From assembly GCA_027010005.1 (NCBI GenBank), contig JALVCM010000254.1, forward strand, positions 1-10,730: a stretch of 10,730 nucleotides of DNA. The letters run 5' to 3'. Positions 1 through 7,855 of this stretch are shown here, piece by piece (positions within the stretch are counted from its first letter, which is position 1; every line of letters starts with the position of its first letter). The notes beneath the pieces are model-generated. The model saw only the letters and a list, made by a program, of their open reading frames with translations, did not search any database and was not told where the DNA came from. A program made the translations under genes and the position numbers. The stretch is from Thiohalobacter sp. GTDB lineage: Bacteria; Pseudomonadota; Gammaproteobacteria; DSM-19610.

Positions 1-1009
1 CGGGGGTGAAGTGATCGGGCGCGGCTGGCATCAGCGTGCCGGTGAACCGCACGCTGAAGTCTATGCCCTGCGCGAAGCCGGCAAGCGCGCACGCGGTGCA
101 ACGGCCTATGTGACGCTGGAGCCCTGTAGCCATACCGGGCGCACACCGCCCTGTGCGGACGCGCTGGTCGAGGCTGGCGTGGCGCGCGTGGTGGTTGGCA
201 TGCAGGACCCGAATCCGCAGGTTGCCGGTCAGGGTATCGATCGCTTGCGCGAGGCCGGGATACGCGTTGAATCCGGCCTGCTGGAAGTGCAGGTGCACGA
301 GCTGAACCCCGGTTATATTTCGCGTATGGAACGCGGTCGCCCCCTGGTGAGAGTGAAGCTGGCCGCCAGCCTCGACGGACGAACGGCCATGGCATCGGGT
401 GAAAGCCGCTGGATCAGCGGTCCGGAAGCCCGCCAGGACGTGCAGCGGTGGCGGGCACGGAGTTGTGCCGTTATGACCGGGATTGGCACCGTTGTGGCCG
501 ATGATCCATCTCTGAACGTACGGCTGGAGGCATCACAGTTATATGGCGTGGAGCCCGTGCGTCAGCCCTTGCGTGTGGTGCTGGACAGCCGACTGCGCCT
601 GTCACCAGAGGCGAGATTGCTGTCATTGCCGGGTGAAATACTGGTGATGACGGTGAATGACCATGCAGCGGCACGCAGTGCACTGGAACAGGCGGGCGCA
701 ACAGTTTGTGTTGTCGAGGCACATAACGGGAAGCCATCGCCGGAGGCCGTGCTGGGCGAGCTGGCGGAACGCGGGATGAACGAGGTACTGCTTGAATGTG
801 GCCCCACGCTGGCGGGGGTCTTCATGGCTGCCGGGCTGATCGATGAACTGGTGCTGTACCTTGCGCCGCACCTGATGGGTGATGGAGCGCGTGGCCTGTT
901 TCATCTGCCGGAGCTGGAGAAGATGCAGGATCGTATTGCGTTACAATGGCAGGATATCCGCAAGGTCGGCGATACGCTTCGTGTTACCTTGCAGACTACG
1001 CGGGATTGA
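1..1009 (+). CDS. ribD: Bifunctional pyrimidine deaminase/reductase RibD (5' partial)
   Basis: RibD deaminates the pyrimidine product of GTP cyclohydrolase II and then reduces its ribosyl side chain, two steps of riboflavin synthesis in the cytoplasm. The reading frame is open from the window edge. A GTG at 11 is internal, since conserved family sequence (GGEVIGRGWHQRAGEPHAEV) runs straight through it. By comparison with E. coli RibD about 33 N-terminal residues are missing. The deaminase zinc site is visible: HAEV, then PCSHTGRTPPC, holding the His, the catalytic Glu and two Cys. The reductase domain follows, starting near RPLVRVKLAASLDGRTAMASG, with the typical ADDPSLNVR and LLECGPTLAG segments and an intact C-terminus. 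It is the first gene of the visible rib operon, 21 bp before riboflavin synthase. The promoter lies outside the window. Confidence 0.96.
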   Translation, partial: GGEVIGRGWHQRAGEPHAEVYALREAGKRARGATAYVTLEPCSHTGRTPPCADALVEAGVARVVVGMQDPNPQVAGQGIDRLREAGIRVESGLLEVQVHELNPGYISRMERGRPLVRVKLAASLDGRTAMASGESRWISGPEARQDVQRWRARSCAVMTGIGTVVADDPSLNVRLEASQLYGVEPVRQPLRVVLDSRLRLSPEARLLSLPGEILVMTVNDHAAARSALEQAGATVCVVEAHNGKPSPEAVLGELAERGMNEVLLECGPTLAGVFMAAGLIDELVLYLAPHLMGDGARGLFHLPELEKMQDRIALQWQDIRKVGDTLRVTLQTTRD

Positions 1010-1030
1010 CAGGACAGACGAACAGACAAC

Positions 1031-1702
1031 ATGTTTACCGGTATCATACAGGCAGTTGGCGAAGTCGCCGCCCTGCAGCCAAAGGGCGACGACCTGCGCC
1101 TGCGCATTCGCACTGGCAAGCTTGTCCTCGACGACGTTGTGATTGGCGACAGCATTGCTACCAGTGGCGTATGCCTGACAGCCGTGGAACTGCCGGGGGA
1201 CGGTTTCTGGGCCGATGTGTCCGGGGAAACGCTGGCCTGCACCCGTACCGGTGAATTAAAGGTCGGTGACAAGGTGAATCTGGAAAAGGCGTTGACACCT
1301 TCCACCCCACTGGGCGGCCACCTGGTCAGCGGTCATGTTGATGGTCTGGGTGAAGTGGTTTCGCGCCGCGAGGACGGGCGTTCGGTCCGCTTTCGCATGC
1401 GCGCACCGGATGACCTGGCGCACTACATTGCCGCCAAGGGTTCGGTTTGTGTCGACGGTATCAGCCTGACGGTCAACGCGGTCGATGGCGCAGAATTCGA
1501 GTTGAACATCGTGCCCCACACGCTGGTAGAAACCACCATGGGTGAGTTTCAGCCCGGACGTACGTTCAACCTGGAAGTGGATATCATCGCCCGCTACCTG
1601 GAACGCCTGCTGCTCGGACAGCGTGCCGCGCAACCGGGCAGCGAGGGGATAACGGAAGAACTTTTACAACGTTGCGGTTTTATGGGCGCAGCAGACAGGT
1701 AA
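1031..1702 (+). CDS. ribE: Riboflavin synthase, alpha subunit type
   Basis: This enzyme dismutates two 6,7-dimethyl-8-ribityllumazine molecules into riboflavin plus the pyrimidine substrate of RibH, the last step of the pathway. The protein has 223 residues, close to the usual 200-220. Two lumazine-binding half-domains are visible. The first starts with MFTGIIQAVGEV and carries SGVCLT with Cys48. The second starts at GGHLVSGHVDGLGEV (95-109), with VDGISLTVN (141-149), PHT (162-164), NLEVD (180-184) and ARY (187-189). The universally conserved MFTGII start fixes the initiation codon, although the Shine-Dalgarno sequence is weak. It sits 21 bp after ribD and 9 bp before ribBX, in the same operon. 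The symbol is ribE in most bacteria and ribC in E. coli. Confidence 0.96.
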   Translation: MFTGIIQAVGEVAALQPKGDDLRLRIRTGKLVLDDVVIGDSIATSGVCLTAVELPGDGFWADVSGETLACTRTGELKVGDKVNLEKALTPSTPLGGHLVSGHVDGLGEVVSRREDGRSVRFRMRAPDDLAHYIAAKGSVCVDGISLTVNAVDGAEFELNIVPHTLVETTMGEFQPGRTFNLEVDIIARYLERLLLGQRAAQPGSEGITEELLQRCGFMGAADR

Positions 1703-1711
1703 ACCCGGCTT

Positions 1712-2827
1712 ATGAAACTGAACAGTATCGAAGAGATTATCGAAGACATCCGTGCGGGAAAGATGGTCATCATTATGGATGACGAAGACCGCGAGAATGA
1801 AGGTGATCTGCTGATGGCTGCCAGTCTCGCCCGTGCAGAAGACATTAATTTCATGGCCACACACGGACGTGGCCTGATCTGTCTGACCCTGACCCGCGAG
1901 CGTTGTCGCCAGCTGTCACTGCCCCTGATGGTAGCCGACAACCAGGCCCAGCTGGCTACAAATTTTACCGTATCCATCGAAGCGGCCGAAGGCGTAACCA
2001 CCGGCATCTCGGCACACGACCGGGCGCGTACCGTCGAGGCGGCGGTAAAGCCGGATGCCAAACCACAGGACATTGTCCAGCCGGGGCATATTTTTCCGCT
2101 GATGGCCCAGCCGGGTGGTGTGTTGACGCGCGCCGGTCATACAGAAGCCGGTTGTGACCTGGCGCGCCTGGCAGGGCAGGAGCCGGCGGCGGTGATTGTC
2201 GAAATACTCAATGAAGACGGCACCATGGCACGCCGTCCTGACCTGGAAAAGTTTGCCGCAACACATGGACTGAAAGTCGGCACGATCGCTGACCTGATCC
2301 ATTACCGTATTGCCAACGAAAAAAGTGTTGAACGGGTGGCGGAGTGTGACCTGCCGACAGAGAACGGGACATTCCGCCTGTATGCTTACCAGGATATCGT
2401 AAACGACGGCTTGCACCTTGCGCTGGTGAAGGGAGAGATTTCCGCCGATGACCCGACGCTGGTGCGCGTACATGTACAGAACGCACTGGGCGATCTGTTC
2501 GGTGCACAGATGCAGGATATCGGTTGGCCATTGCGCGACGCCATGCGCCGTATCAACGATAACAGGCAGGGTGTGATTGTGGTGCTTGGGCAGCAGGAAA
2601 CCCCCCGCGATCTGGTACAGCGTATCCAGAACTACAACGAACACGAGAAGAGCGGCGAAGCGTTGAAGCACGAAGAGCAGCATGAACTGCGGACACACGG
2701 TATCGGCGCACAGATCCTCGCTGATCTCGGTGTGCAGAAGATGCGTGTGCTGAGCGCCCCCAAGGTTGAACACGGTCTGTCCGGTTTCGGGCTGGAAATT
2801 GTCGAATACGTTGACGACCGGAAATAA
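1712..2827 (+). CDS. ribBX: DHBP synthase with degenerate GTP cyclohydrolase II domain (RibBX)
   Basis: The N-terminal half (about 1-205) is 3,4-dihydroxy-2-butanone-4-phosphate synthase, which converts ribulose 5-phosphate into the four-carbon donor used by RibH. It keeps the acidic metal/substrate motif DDEDRENEGDL (23-33), ATHGRGLICLTL (49-60), the ARTVEA segment (105-110) and HTEAGCDLARLAG (143-155). The C-terminal half (about 215-371) aligns with GTP cyclohydrolase II but looks catalytically dead. Against the E. coli RibA segment [20 protein letters not shown], aligned here without gaps at 252-271, the three zinc cysteines become Asn257, Gln268 and Ile270. The GRGIG and AADERDF catalytic segments are also not recognisable. 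The fold signature HGIGAQILADLGVQKMRVLS near the C-terminus remains. This matches the RibBX variant described as widespread in Proteobacteria, so a separate RibA is needed. It is often annotated ribBA or ribB. Confidence is high for the first domain and for loss of the zinc ligands. Confidence 0.93.
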   Translation: MKLNSIEEIIEDIRAGKMVIIMDDEDRENEGDLLMAASLARAEDINFMATHGRGLICLTLTRERCRQLSLPLMVADNQAQLATNFTVSIEAAEGVTTGISAHDRARTVEAAVKPDAKPQDIVQPGHIFPLMAQPGGVLTRAGHTEAGCDLARLAGQEPAAVIVEILNEDGTMARRPDLEKFAATHGLKVGTIADLIHYRIANEKSVERVAECDLPTENGTFRLYAYQDIVNDGLHLALVKGEISADDPTLVRVHVQNALGDLFGAQMQDIGWPLRDAMRRINDNRQGVIVVLGQQETPRDLVQRIQNYNEHEKSGEALKHEEQHELRTHGIGAQILADLGVQKMRVLSAPKVEHGLSGFGLEIVEYVDDRK

Positions 2828-2857
2828 ATTCAAACATTGAAATACGGAGTAACTGTC

Positions 2858-3334
2858 ATGAGTGGCATCCAGGAAATAGAAGGCAAACTGAACATTACCA
2901 ACGCACGTATTGCCCTGTTGGTGGCACGCTTCAACAGCTTCGTTGTCGAGAGCCTGTTGAGCGGGGCTGTCGATACCCTGAAGCGTCACGGGGCGGAAGA
3001 CAAGGACCTGACGATTGTCCGTGTGCCAGGTGCCTTTGAAATGCCACTGGCCGCAAACCGGCTGGCAGCCAGCAAACGTTATGACGCTATTATTGCACTG
3101 GGCGCCGTTATCCGTGGTGGAACGCCGCACTTTGAATATGTCGCCGGTGAGTGCACCAAGGGGTTGTCAAACGTGTCGATGAAACACGATCTCCCGGTAA
3201 CATTTGGCGTACTTACCGTGGACAGTATCGAGCAGGCCATCGAGCGTGCGGGCACCAAGGCCGGCAACAAGGGTGACGAGGCAGCCATGTCCGCGATCGA
3301 GATGATCAACGTATTGCGCGAGATCGGTCAGTAA
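2858..3334 (+). CDS. ribH: 6,7-dimethyl-8-ribityllumazine synthase (RibH)
   Basis: RibH condenses the RibBX product with the RibD-derived pyrimidine to make lumazine, the substrate of riboflavin synthase. It usually assembles as a pentamer or a 60-subunit capsid. The protein has 158 residues, close to the 156 of E. coli. Visible motifs are ARFNSFV (23-29), the phosphate-site [10 protein letters not shown] (56-65), [11 protein letters not shown] (85-95) with the likely catalytic His91, and GNKGDEAA (136-143). A TTG-initiated extension from 2837 is possible. I chose the ATG at 2858 because a GGAG Shine-Dalgarno lies just upstream and the protein then has the family length. It follows ribBX after 30 bp and precedes nusB by 5 bp. 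Confidence 0.96.
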   Translation: MSGIQEIEGKLNITNARIALLVARFNSFVVESLLSGAVDTLKRHGAEDKDLTIVRVPGAFEMPLAANRLAASKRYDAIIALGAVIRGGTPHFEYVAGECTKGLSNVSMKHDLPVTFGVLTVDSIEQAIERAGTKAGNKGDEAAMSAIEMINVLREIGQ

Positions 3335-3339
3335 CGCAC

Positions 3340-3816
3340 ATGACACAGCCCGCAAAGCCCCAGGCTGCCCAACGCACCCGTGCGCGTCGACTTGCCATGC
3401 AGGCGCTCTACCAGTGGGACATGTCGGACAACAACCTGTCAGACATCGAAGCACAGTTTATTGAAGAAGAAGGGTTTGAAAAAGCCGACGCCGATTATTT
3501 CAGCGAACTGCTGCACAAGGTTCCCGCAAAACTCGATGAAATCGAGGCGTCCTTTGCCCCCTTTCTGGACCGCCCGGTAAAGGAAATCGATCCTGTCGAA
3601 CGCGCCGTGTTACGCATGGCAAGCTATGAACTGATGACCCGGATCGATGTACCCTACAAGGTCATTATCAACGAGGCAGTCAACCTCACCAAGAAGTTCG
3701 GTGCCGAGCAGGCACATAAATATGTCAATGGCGTGCTGGACCAGGCAGCGCGTAAATTGCGCGCGGTGGAACACCCTCAGGGCGAGGGCGGCAGCGGGCT
3801 GTTGAAAAACCAGTGA
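3340..3816 (+). CDS. nusB: Transcription antitermination factor NusB
   Basis: NusB pairs with NusE (ribosomal protein S10) and binds boxA RNA in rRNA operons, helping RNA polymerase read through terminators. The family hallmarks are present: RTRARRLAMQALYQW (12-26), ERAVLRMASYEL (87-98), PYKVIINEAVNLTKKFG (105-121) and HKYVNGVLD (126-134). At 158 residues it is longer than the 139-residue E. coli protein. The extra part is a short N-terminal lead and a Gly-rich tail, EHPQGEGGSGLLKNQ (144-158). The rib-nusB linkage is common in Proteobacteria. Its last 40 bp lie antisense to the end of the glycerate kinase gene, so the two convergent genes overlap tail to tail. The gene usually followed by thiL is here followed by unrelated genes. 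Confidence 0.95.
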   Translation: MTQPAKPQAAQRTRARRLAMQALYQWDMSDNNLSDIEAQFIEEEGFEKADADYFSELLHKVPAKLDEIEASFAPFLDRPVKEIDPVERAVLRMASYELMTRIDVPYKVIINEAVNLTKKFGAEQAHKYVNGVLDQAARKLRAVEHPQGEGGSGLLKNQ

Positions 3817-4928
3817 TGCACTGCCTGTCGCGTAGTGTCCTGCAGGCGGGCGGCAGCATGTTTCATGGAGGCATGAATGTCTGTGGTCTCCCGGCACAGG
3901 CTGAAGACAGCGCTGAAGCCGATTTCTGATACCGCACCTTCCGCATCATCCACGCTACCGGCGATGGCAATACAGGGAACATTGAGCGCCTGAGCCAGTT
4001 TTGCCACGGCGGCAGGGGCCTTGCCAAAGCGGGTTTGTCTGTCCAGCCTGCCCTCACAGGTGATGACCAGTTCGGCATCGCCCAGCGTGGTGTTCAGTCC
4101 AAGTAATTCCAGTACCGTTTGTGCACCGGGTTTCAGGACAGCACCGGACAGGGCCGCCAGTCCTGCGCCTGCGCCACCGGCTGCCCCGCCTCCCGGCAGA
4201 TCACGAATATCCAGCCCGGTCTCGTTTTCGATGATGTCGGCAAGGTTAGCCAGGCCCTGCTCCAGTTGTTTCACCTGGGCTGGCGTGGCACCTTTCTGTG
4301 GAGCATAGATATGTGCTGCGCCATTCCCGCCGAGTAACGGGTTGCTGACATCGCAGGCTACGTCGAGGGTGACCGATGCCAGCCGGGCGTCCCTGTTACT
4401 GCAGTCGATACGGTGTATTTCTGCCAGCTGTGCCCCGTTGCCGGCGAGCGTATTTCCCCTGTTGTCGAGAAAGTGAATCCCCAGCACGTCCAGCATACCT
4501 GTGCCCCCGTCGGTTGTAGCGCTGCCACCAAGGCCCAGCACAATATGCTTGCAGCCTAGGTCCAGCGCAGCCCTGATGAGTTCCCCGGTCCCCCGGCTGC
4601 TGGCCAACATGGGGTCGCGACCGGTTTCCGGCAGTAATGCCAGACCCGATGCCGAAGCCATTTCTATCACGGCCAGCTGCTTTCCGGGGCAGAAAAGAAA
4701 AGTGGCTTCCATGGGTGTGCCCAGTGGTCCGCTGACCCTGCACCGGTGTTGTTCAGCCGCCAGGGGAGAGGACAGTACTTCGACCAGGCCATCACCGCCA
4801 TCGGAAACCGGAATGATTTGTACCCTGGCATCAGGCAAAACAGCTTGAATGCCATCACGCATGGCTTCGCCGGCCTGCAATGCAGTCAGTGAACCTTTCA
4901 GTGCATTCGGGGCGAGGACAATTTTCAT
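3777..4928 (-). CDS. glxK: Glycerate 2-kinase (GlxK/GarK family)
   Basis: Members of this family phosphorylate D-glycerate with ATP to 2-phosphoglycerate, feeding glyoxylate or glucarate breakdown products into glycolysis. From the ATG at 4928 the protein has 383 residues, against 381 for E. coli GarK/GlxK. It starts with the family-typical MKIVLAPNALKGSLTA. An upstream in-frame ATG at 4946 would add only MQAHVP and is less likely. Motifs are SDGGDG (42-47), GLGGSATTDGGTGMLD (132-147), CDVSNPLLG (192-200), GGGAAGGAGAGL (246-257) and EGRLDRQT (292-299). Residue 291 is Cys where I recall Gly in the usual TGEGR motif. The final dozen residues (FFNSPLPPSP and neighbours) are encoded antisense to the end of nusB. 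No glyoxylate carboligase or tartronate semialdehyde reductase gene is adjacent, so the pathway context is not visible. GarK and GlxK cannot be separated here. Confidence 0.92.
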   Translation of the reverse strand: MKIVLAPNALKGSLTALQAGEAMRDGIQAVLPDARVQIIPVSDGGDGLVEVLSSPLAAEQHRCRVSGPLGTPMEATFLFCPGKQLAVIEMASASGLALLPETGRDPMLASSRGTGELIRAALDLGCKHIVLGLGGSATTDGGTGMLDVLGIHFLDNRGNTLAGNGAQLAEIHRIDCSNRDARLASVTLDVACDVSNPLLGGNGAAHIYAPQKGATPAQVKQLEQGLANLADIIENETGLDIRDLPGGGAAGGAGAGLAALSGAVLKPGAQTVLELLGLNTTLGDAELVITCEGRLDRQTRFGKAPAAVAKLAQALNVPCIAIAGSVDDAEGAVSEIGFSAVFSLCRETTDIHASMKHAAARLQDTTRQAVHHWFFNSPLPPSP

Positions 4929-5013
4929 GGGGACGTGAGCCTGCATTCTTCGACCGGGGTCATATGTTTATGCTGAACGTTCTGTCATTCGTAGTCCAGC
5001 CTGCCAGGCAGAC

Positions 5014-5042
5014 GTGTTTCAAAGGGCCGTGGATGCTAGACT
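5014..5042 (+). promoter_or_regulatory. Candidate cfa promoter, sigma-S-like -10
   Basis: In the 153-bp divergent gap between the glycerate kinase gene and cfa, the sequence TGCTAGACT (5034-5042) reads as an extended -10 element, with TG one base before TAGACT (5037-5042), about 40 bp before the cfa start. It resembles the CTATACT-type -10 favoured by the stationary-phase sigma factor RpoS. No good -35 is seen at 16-18 bp spacing (GTGTTT at 5014-5019). The same 12-mer GGATGCTAGACT recurs before the thiL leader. E. coli cfa also has an RpoS-dependent promoter, which fits, but the assignment here is inference. Confidence 0.45.
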
Positions 5043-5081
5043 GAAAGCTTCAATGCCACTTCCCAGGGACCGGAACCGCAT

Positions 5082-6197
5082 ATGAATAAAGCTGAAGCCA
5101 CCATTCGTGGCCTTGTCGAACTTGCCGGTATCGAAATCAACGGCAGTGAGCCGCATGATATCCAGGTGAATGACCCCCGCTTTTACCAGAAGCTGTTGAG
5201 TGGGGGCGCGCTGGGTCTTGGTGAGACTTACATGCAGGGTCTGTGGGATTGCGAGGCACTGGATGCACTGATTTACCGGCTGCTGCGTACTGACCTTGAG
5301 CATTCCATCTCACCACTGAAACTGCTGTGGCCGGTCATCTGGTCGAAACTGGTCAACCTGCAGAGCCACAACCGGGCCTTCCGTATCGGTGAGAAGCACT
5401 ATGACATCGGGAATGACCTGTACCAGCGTATGCTGGACCCGCGCATGACCTATACCTGTGGTTACTGGAAAGATGCCGACAACCTGAACGATGCGCAGGA
5501 AGCCAAGCTCGACCTGGTGTGCCGGAAGGTGGGTCTGGAACCCGGTATGCGTGTGCTGGATATCGGTTGCGGGTGGGGCAGTTTTGCCGGTTATGCGGCT
5601 GAACGATATGGTGTCAGCGTGGTGGGTGTCACCGTGTCGCGGGAACAGATTGCGTATGGGCAGGAACGCTACAAGGACCTGGACGTCGATCTGCGTTTCC
5701 AGGACTATCGTGATGTCAACGAACGTTTCGACCGCATCATTTCAATTGGCATGTTCGAGCATGTCGGTCCAAAGAATTATCGTACCTACATGAAAGTGGT
5801 GGAACGCTGCCTGGAAGACGATGGACTGTTCCTGTTGCATACCATCGGGACCAATACTCGTGCCACGGATGTCGATCCCTGGACCAATAAATATATTTTC
5901 CCCGGTGGTGTGCTTCCTGTCCCTGAACAGATCGACAAAGCGGTCAACGGTATCTTTATCATGGAAGATCTTCACAATATGGGCGTCCACTACGATCCAA
6001 CGCTGATGGCATGGATGGCGAATATTGATACCCACAGGGACGAGCTGGAGCGCCTGGGCTACGACCAGCGATTCTATCGTATGTGGCGTTATTTCCTGCT
6101 GTCATCAGCCGGTTCGGCGCGGGCGCGCCGAAACCAGCTATGGCAGATTGTGTACAGCAAGAAAGGCCTGGACGGCGGTTATACGTCGATCCGTTAG
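5082..6197 (+). CDS. cfa: Cyclopropane-fatty-acyl-phospholipid synthase
   Basis: Cfa transfers a methylene group from S-adenosylmethionine to cis double bonds of fatty acyl chains in membrane phospholipids. This is typically done on entry to stationary phase and under acid or solvent stress. The 371-residue protein aligns over its whole length with E. coli Cfa (382) with a constant offset of 13. This conserves Cys126 in YTCGYW (E. coli C139), Glu226 in MFEHVGPKNY (E239), His253 in LLHTIG (H266) and Tyr304 in HYDPTLMAW (Y317). The SAM-binding motif VLDIGCGWGSFA lies at 158-169. The N-terminal lipid-binding domain, with LGLGETYMQGLWDC (44-57), is present. The gene is monocistronic in appearance, with a likely own promoter near 5037. 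It converges with the helicase gene, leaving only 21 bp between the stop codons. Confidence 0.96.
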   Translation: MNKAEATIRGLVELAGIEINGSEPHDIQVNDPRFYQKLLSGGALGLGETYMQGLWDCEALDALIYRLLRTDLEHSISPLKLLWPVIWSKLVNLQSHNRAFRIGEKHYDIGNDLYQRMLDPRMTYTCGYWKDADNLNDAQEAKLDLVCRKVGLEPGMRVLDIGCGWGSFAGYAAERYGVSVVGVTVSREQIAYGQERYKDLDVDLRFQDYRDVNERFDRIISIGMFEHVGPKNYRTYMKVVERCLEDDGLFLLHTIGTNTRATDVDPWTNKYIFPGGVLPVPEQIDKAVNGIFIMEDLHNMGVHYDPTLMAWMANIDTHRDELERLGYDQRFYRMWRYFLLSSAGSARARRNQLWQIVYSKKGLDGGYTSIR

Positions 6198-6201
6198 CCT
6201 G

Positions 6202-6215
6202 GGCCGGTTACGGCC
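6202..6215. terminator. Weak hairpin between cfa and rhlE ends
   Basis: The 21-bp gap between the convergent cfa and helicase genes contains GGCCG-GTTA-CGGCC, a 5-bp GC stem with a 4-base loop. It could slow polymerase coming from either side. No T-run follows on either strand, so it is not a standard intrinsic terminator. The call rests on position and symmetry only. Confidence 0.25.
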
Positions 6216-6218
6216 GGA

Positions 6219-7532
6219 CTATGATTGTCGTTGCCGCGAGCCGGCACGTGCCGCCGGGGCTTTTTTCCGTCCACTGCCGGGTCTCCTGGCGCCGCTGCTG
6301 TTGCGGTTCCGGTTATCACCCTGGTGACCGCCCTGTCGGGCGCGGCTCTTGCCGTTACGGCCGTTCTGGATCGGTTCCGCCTTGATGCTCGGGTCCGGTT
6401 CATAGCCTTCCAGCACTTCTTGAGGGATTTCGCGTTTCAGCAACCGTTCGATATCACGCAACAGTTTGTGTTCGTCGATACACACCAGGGAAATGGCTTC
6501 GCCTTCGTTGCCGGCACGGCCGGTCCGGCCAATACGATGGATATAATCTTCCGGGACATTCGGTAGTTCGTAGTTTACTACGTGTGGTAACTGATCGATG
6601 TCCAGTCCACGGGCAGCAATATCCGTGGCAACCAGTACGCGGACATTGCCGTCCTTGAAGCCGGCCAGTGCCCGTGTGCGGGCCCCCTGGCTTTTGTTGC
6701 CGTGGATGGCGGCGGCAGTCAGCCCGTCTTTTTCCAGCTGCTGGGCAAGCCGGTTGGCACCGTGCTTGGTGCGGGTGAATACCAGCACCTGGCGCCAGTT
6801 GCGGGAACCGATCATAAAGCTCAACAGTTCGCGCTTGCGTTGTTTGTCGACCGGGTAGACCTTCTGTTCGATGCGTTCTGCCGTGGTGTTGCGGCGTGCA
6901 ACCTCGATCAGTTCGGGCTTATCGAGCAGACGGTTGGCGAGTTGCTTGATCTCGTTGGAGAAGGTGGCCGAGAACAACAATGTCTGCCGGTCATGCTTGT
7001 TCGGTAACAGCGCCATCACCTTGCGGATGTCGTGAATAAAGCCCATGTCGAGCATGCGGTCGGCTTCATCGAGTACCAGGATTTCGACCTGTGACAGGTC
7101 AACCGTCTTCTGGCTGACATGGTCCAGCAGACGCCCCGGTGTTGCTACCAGGATATCGACGCCGCGGCGCAGTTTATCGATTTGCGGGTTGATCTTGACG
7201 CCGCCGAATATCACCGCTGATTTCAGTGGCAGGTGGCGACCATAGGTCTGTACGCTTTCACCGACCTGGGCGGCCAGTTCACGGGTCGGGGTCAGCACCA
7301 GTGCGCGTACCGGGCGAGGGCCTTTGGCGGCGGGTTTGTCGCTCAGCAGCTGCAGCAGAGGCAGGGTAAAACCTGCCGTCTTGCCGGTACCGGTTTGTGC
7401 GCCGGCCAGGACATCCTTGCCGTCGAGCACGACGGGAATGGCGTTACGTTGTACGGGGGTGGGTTCGGTATAGCCCTGCTCACTGATTGCGCGCAGGAGT
7501 TCGGCCGACAGGCCGAGGGTATCAAATGACAT
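6219..7532 (-). CDS. rhlE: DEAD-box ATP-dependent RNA helicase, RhlE type
   Basis: This RNA helicase uses ATP to unwind or remodel RNA, with roles in ribosome assembly and mRNA decay known for the family. All canonical motifs are present in the 437-residue protein: Q motif [14 protein letters not shown] (20-33), motif I AQTGTGKT (45-52), Ia PTRELA (82-87), GG (110-111), Ib TPGR (131-134), II DEAD (155-158), III SAT (188-190), [11 protein letters not shown] (302-311) and [10 protein letters not shown] (332-339). The core ends near residue 380. It is followed by a basic, Gly/Asn/Arg-rich low-complexity tail (about 385-437), as in RhlE proteins, which probably aids RNA binding. [16 protein letters not shown] is a typical RhlE start, and a GGAG lies 11 bp upstream of the ATG. 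Subfamily assignment is from overall similarity, so a close relative such as another RhlE-like paralogue is possible. Confidence 0.93.
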   Translation of the reverse strand: MSFDTLGLSAELLRAISEQGYTEPTPVQRNAIPVVLDGKDVLAGAQTGTGKTAGFTLPLLQLLSDKPAAKGPRPVRALVLTPTRELAAQVGESVQTYGRHLPLKSAVIFGGVKINPQIDKLRRGVDILVATPGRLLDHVSQKTVDLSQVEILVLDEADRMLDMGFIHDIRKVMALLPNKHDRQTLLFSATFSNEIKQLANRLLDKPELIEVARRNTTAERIEQKVYPVDKQRKRELLSFMIGSRNWRQVLVFTRTKHGANRLAQQLEKDGLTAAAIHGNKSQGARTRALAGFKDGNVRVLVATDIAARGLDIDQLPHVVNYELPNVPEDYIHRIGRTGRAGNEGEAISLVCIDEHKLLRDIERLLKREIPQEVLEGYEPDPSIKAEPIQNGRNGKSRARQGGHQGDNRNRNSSGARRPGSGRKKAPAARAGSRQRQS

Positions 7533-7727
7533 CGGGGTAATAACTCCAGTCTTGCCCTCCCATCGACAGCATCAGCTGGCAGGAGCCGGTTCGGGCTGGA
7601 TAAAGGGATTCTTGCTTGCGGGAGACCCGTACAAAGCGGGCAAACGGCTCAAGATCTTTCCGGCGACGTTTTCAGTGTCGCTCAAATGGGTGCTAACCGG
7701 TCAGGCACCCGGAATATGCCCACTATA

Positions 7728-7820
7728 CGGGAAAACGGGGTCAGAGTAAAAATATCTCCTGTTGTTATCCATCAAAATCAGGTGCGAGAGTGATATTTTT
7801 ACTCTGACCCCATTTCCCCG
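7728..7820. repeat. Near-perfect 29-bp inverted repeat (MITE/REP-like)
   Basis: The left arm (7728-7756) and right arm (7792-7820) are inverted copies agreeing at 27 of 29 positions, around a 35-bp centre. The core, GGGGTCAGAGTAAAAATAT, is identical in both arms, and the two mismatches lie in the outer part. From memory, the GGGGTCAGAGTAAAAAT core is a recurring dispersed motif in proteobacterial genomes, often near REP-associated (IS200-like Y1) transposase genes, but I cannot search for it here. No transposase gene lies in the window, so if mobile this would be a non-autonomous element. The stem lacks the GC-rich stem plus T-run of a normal terminator and lies between divergent promoters, where termination makes little sense. 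Confidence 0.75.
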
Positions 7821-7849
7821 ATTTTTCCTGCCTGTCATTTTCGGGGCCG

Positions 7850-7855
7850 TATAAT
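7850..7855 (+). promoter_or_regulatory. Candidate -10 box of yaiI
   Basis: A perfect TATAAT lies 32 bp before the yaiI start codon and 29 bp after the right arm of the inverted repeat. No convincing -35 is seen at 16-18 bp upstream, where the sequence is CCTGCC-like. The inferred transcript would start about 7862. Confidence 0.45.

Noticed and set aside
1703..1711. Possible FMN riboswitch upstream of the DHBP synthase gene
   Set aside because: Only 9 bp separate it from riboflavin synthase, so there is no room for the RNA. None of the conserved RFN-element boxes are seen elsewhere in the operon part shown. A riboswitch could exist upstream of ribD, outside the window.
1916..3130. Long 404-codon open frame on the minus strand across ribBX and ribH
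   Set aside because: It lies fully antisense to two well-recognised genes and its translation (rich in Cys, His and Gln) resembles no family. It is a GC-driven shadow frame.
6225..6566. 113-codon plus-strand frame opposite the helicase C-terminus
   Set aside because: It is antisense to the low-complexity tail and conserved core of the helicase, has no independent homology signal, and is a shadow.
7552..7749. 65-codon plus-strand frame between rhlE and yaiI
   Set aside because: It shows no family resemblance and no clear Shine-Dalgarno, and its end runs into the left arm of the inverted repeat. It is probably chance.
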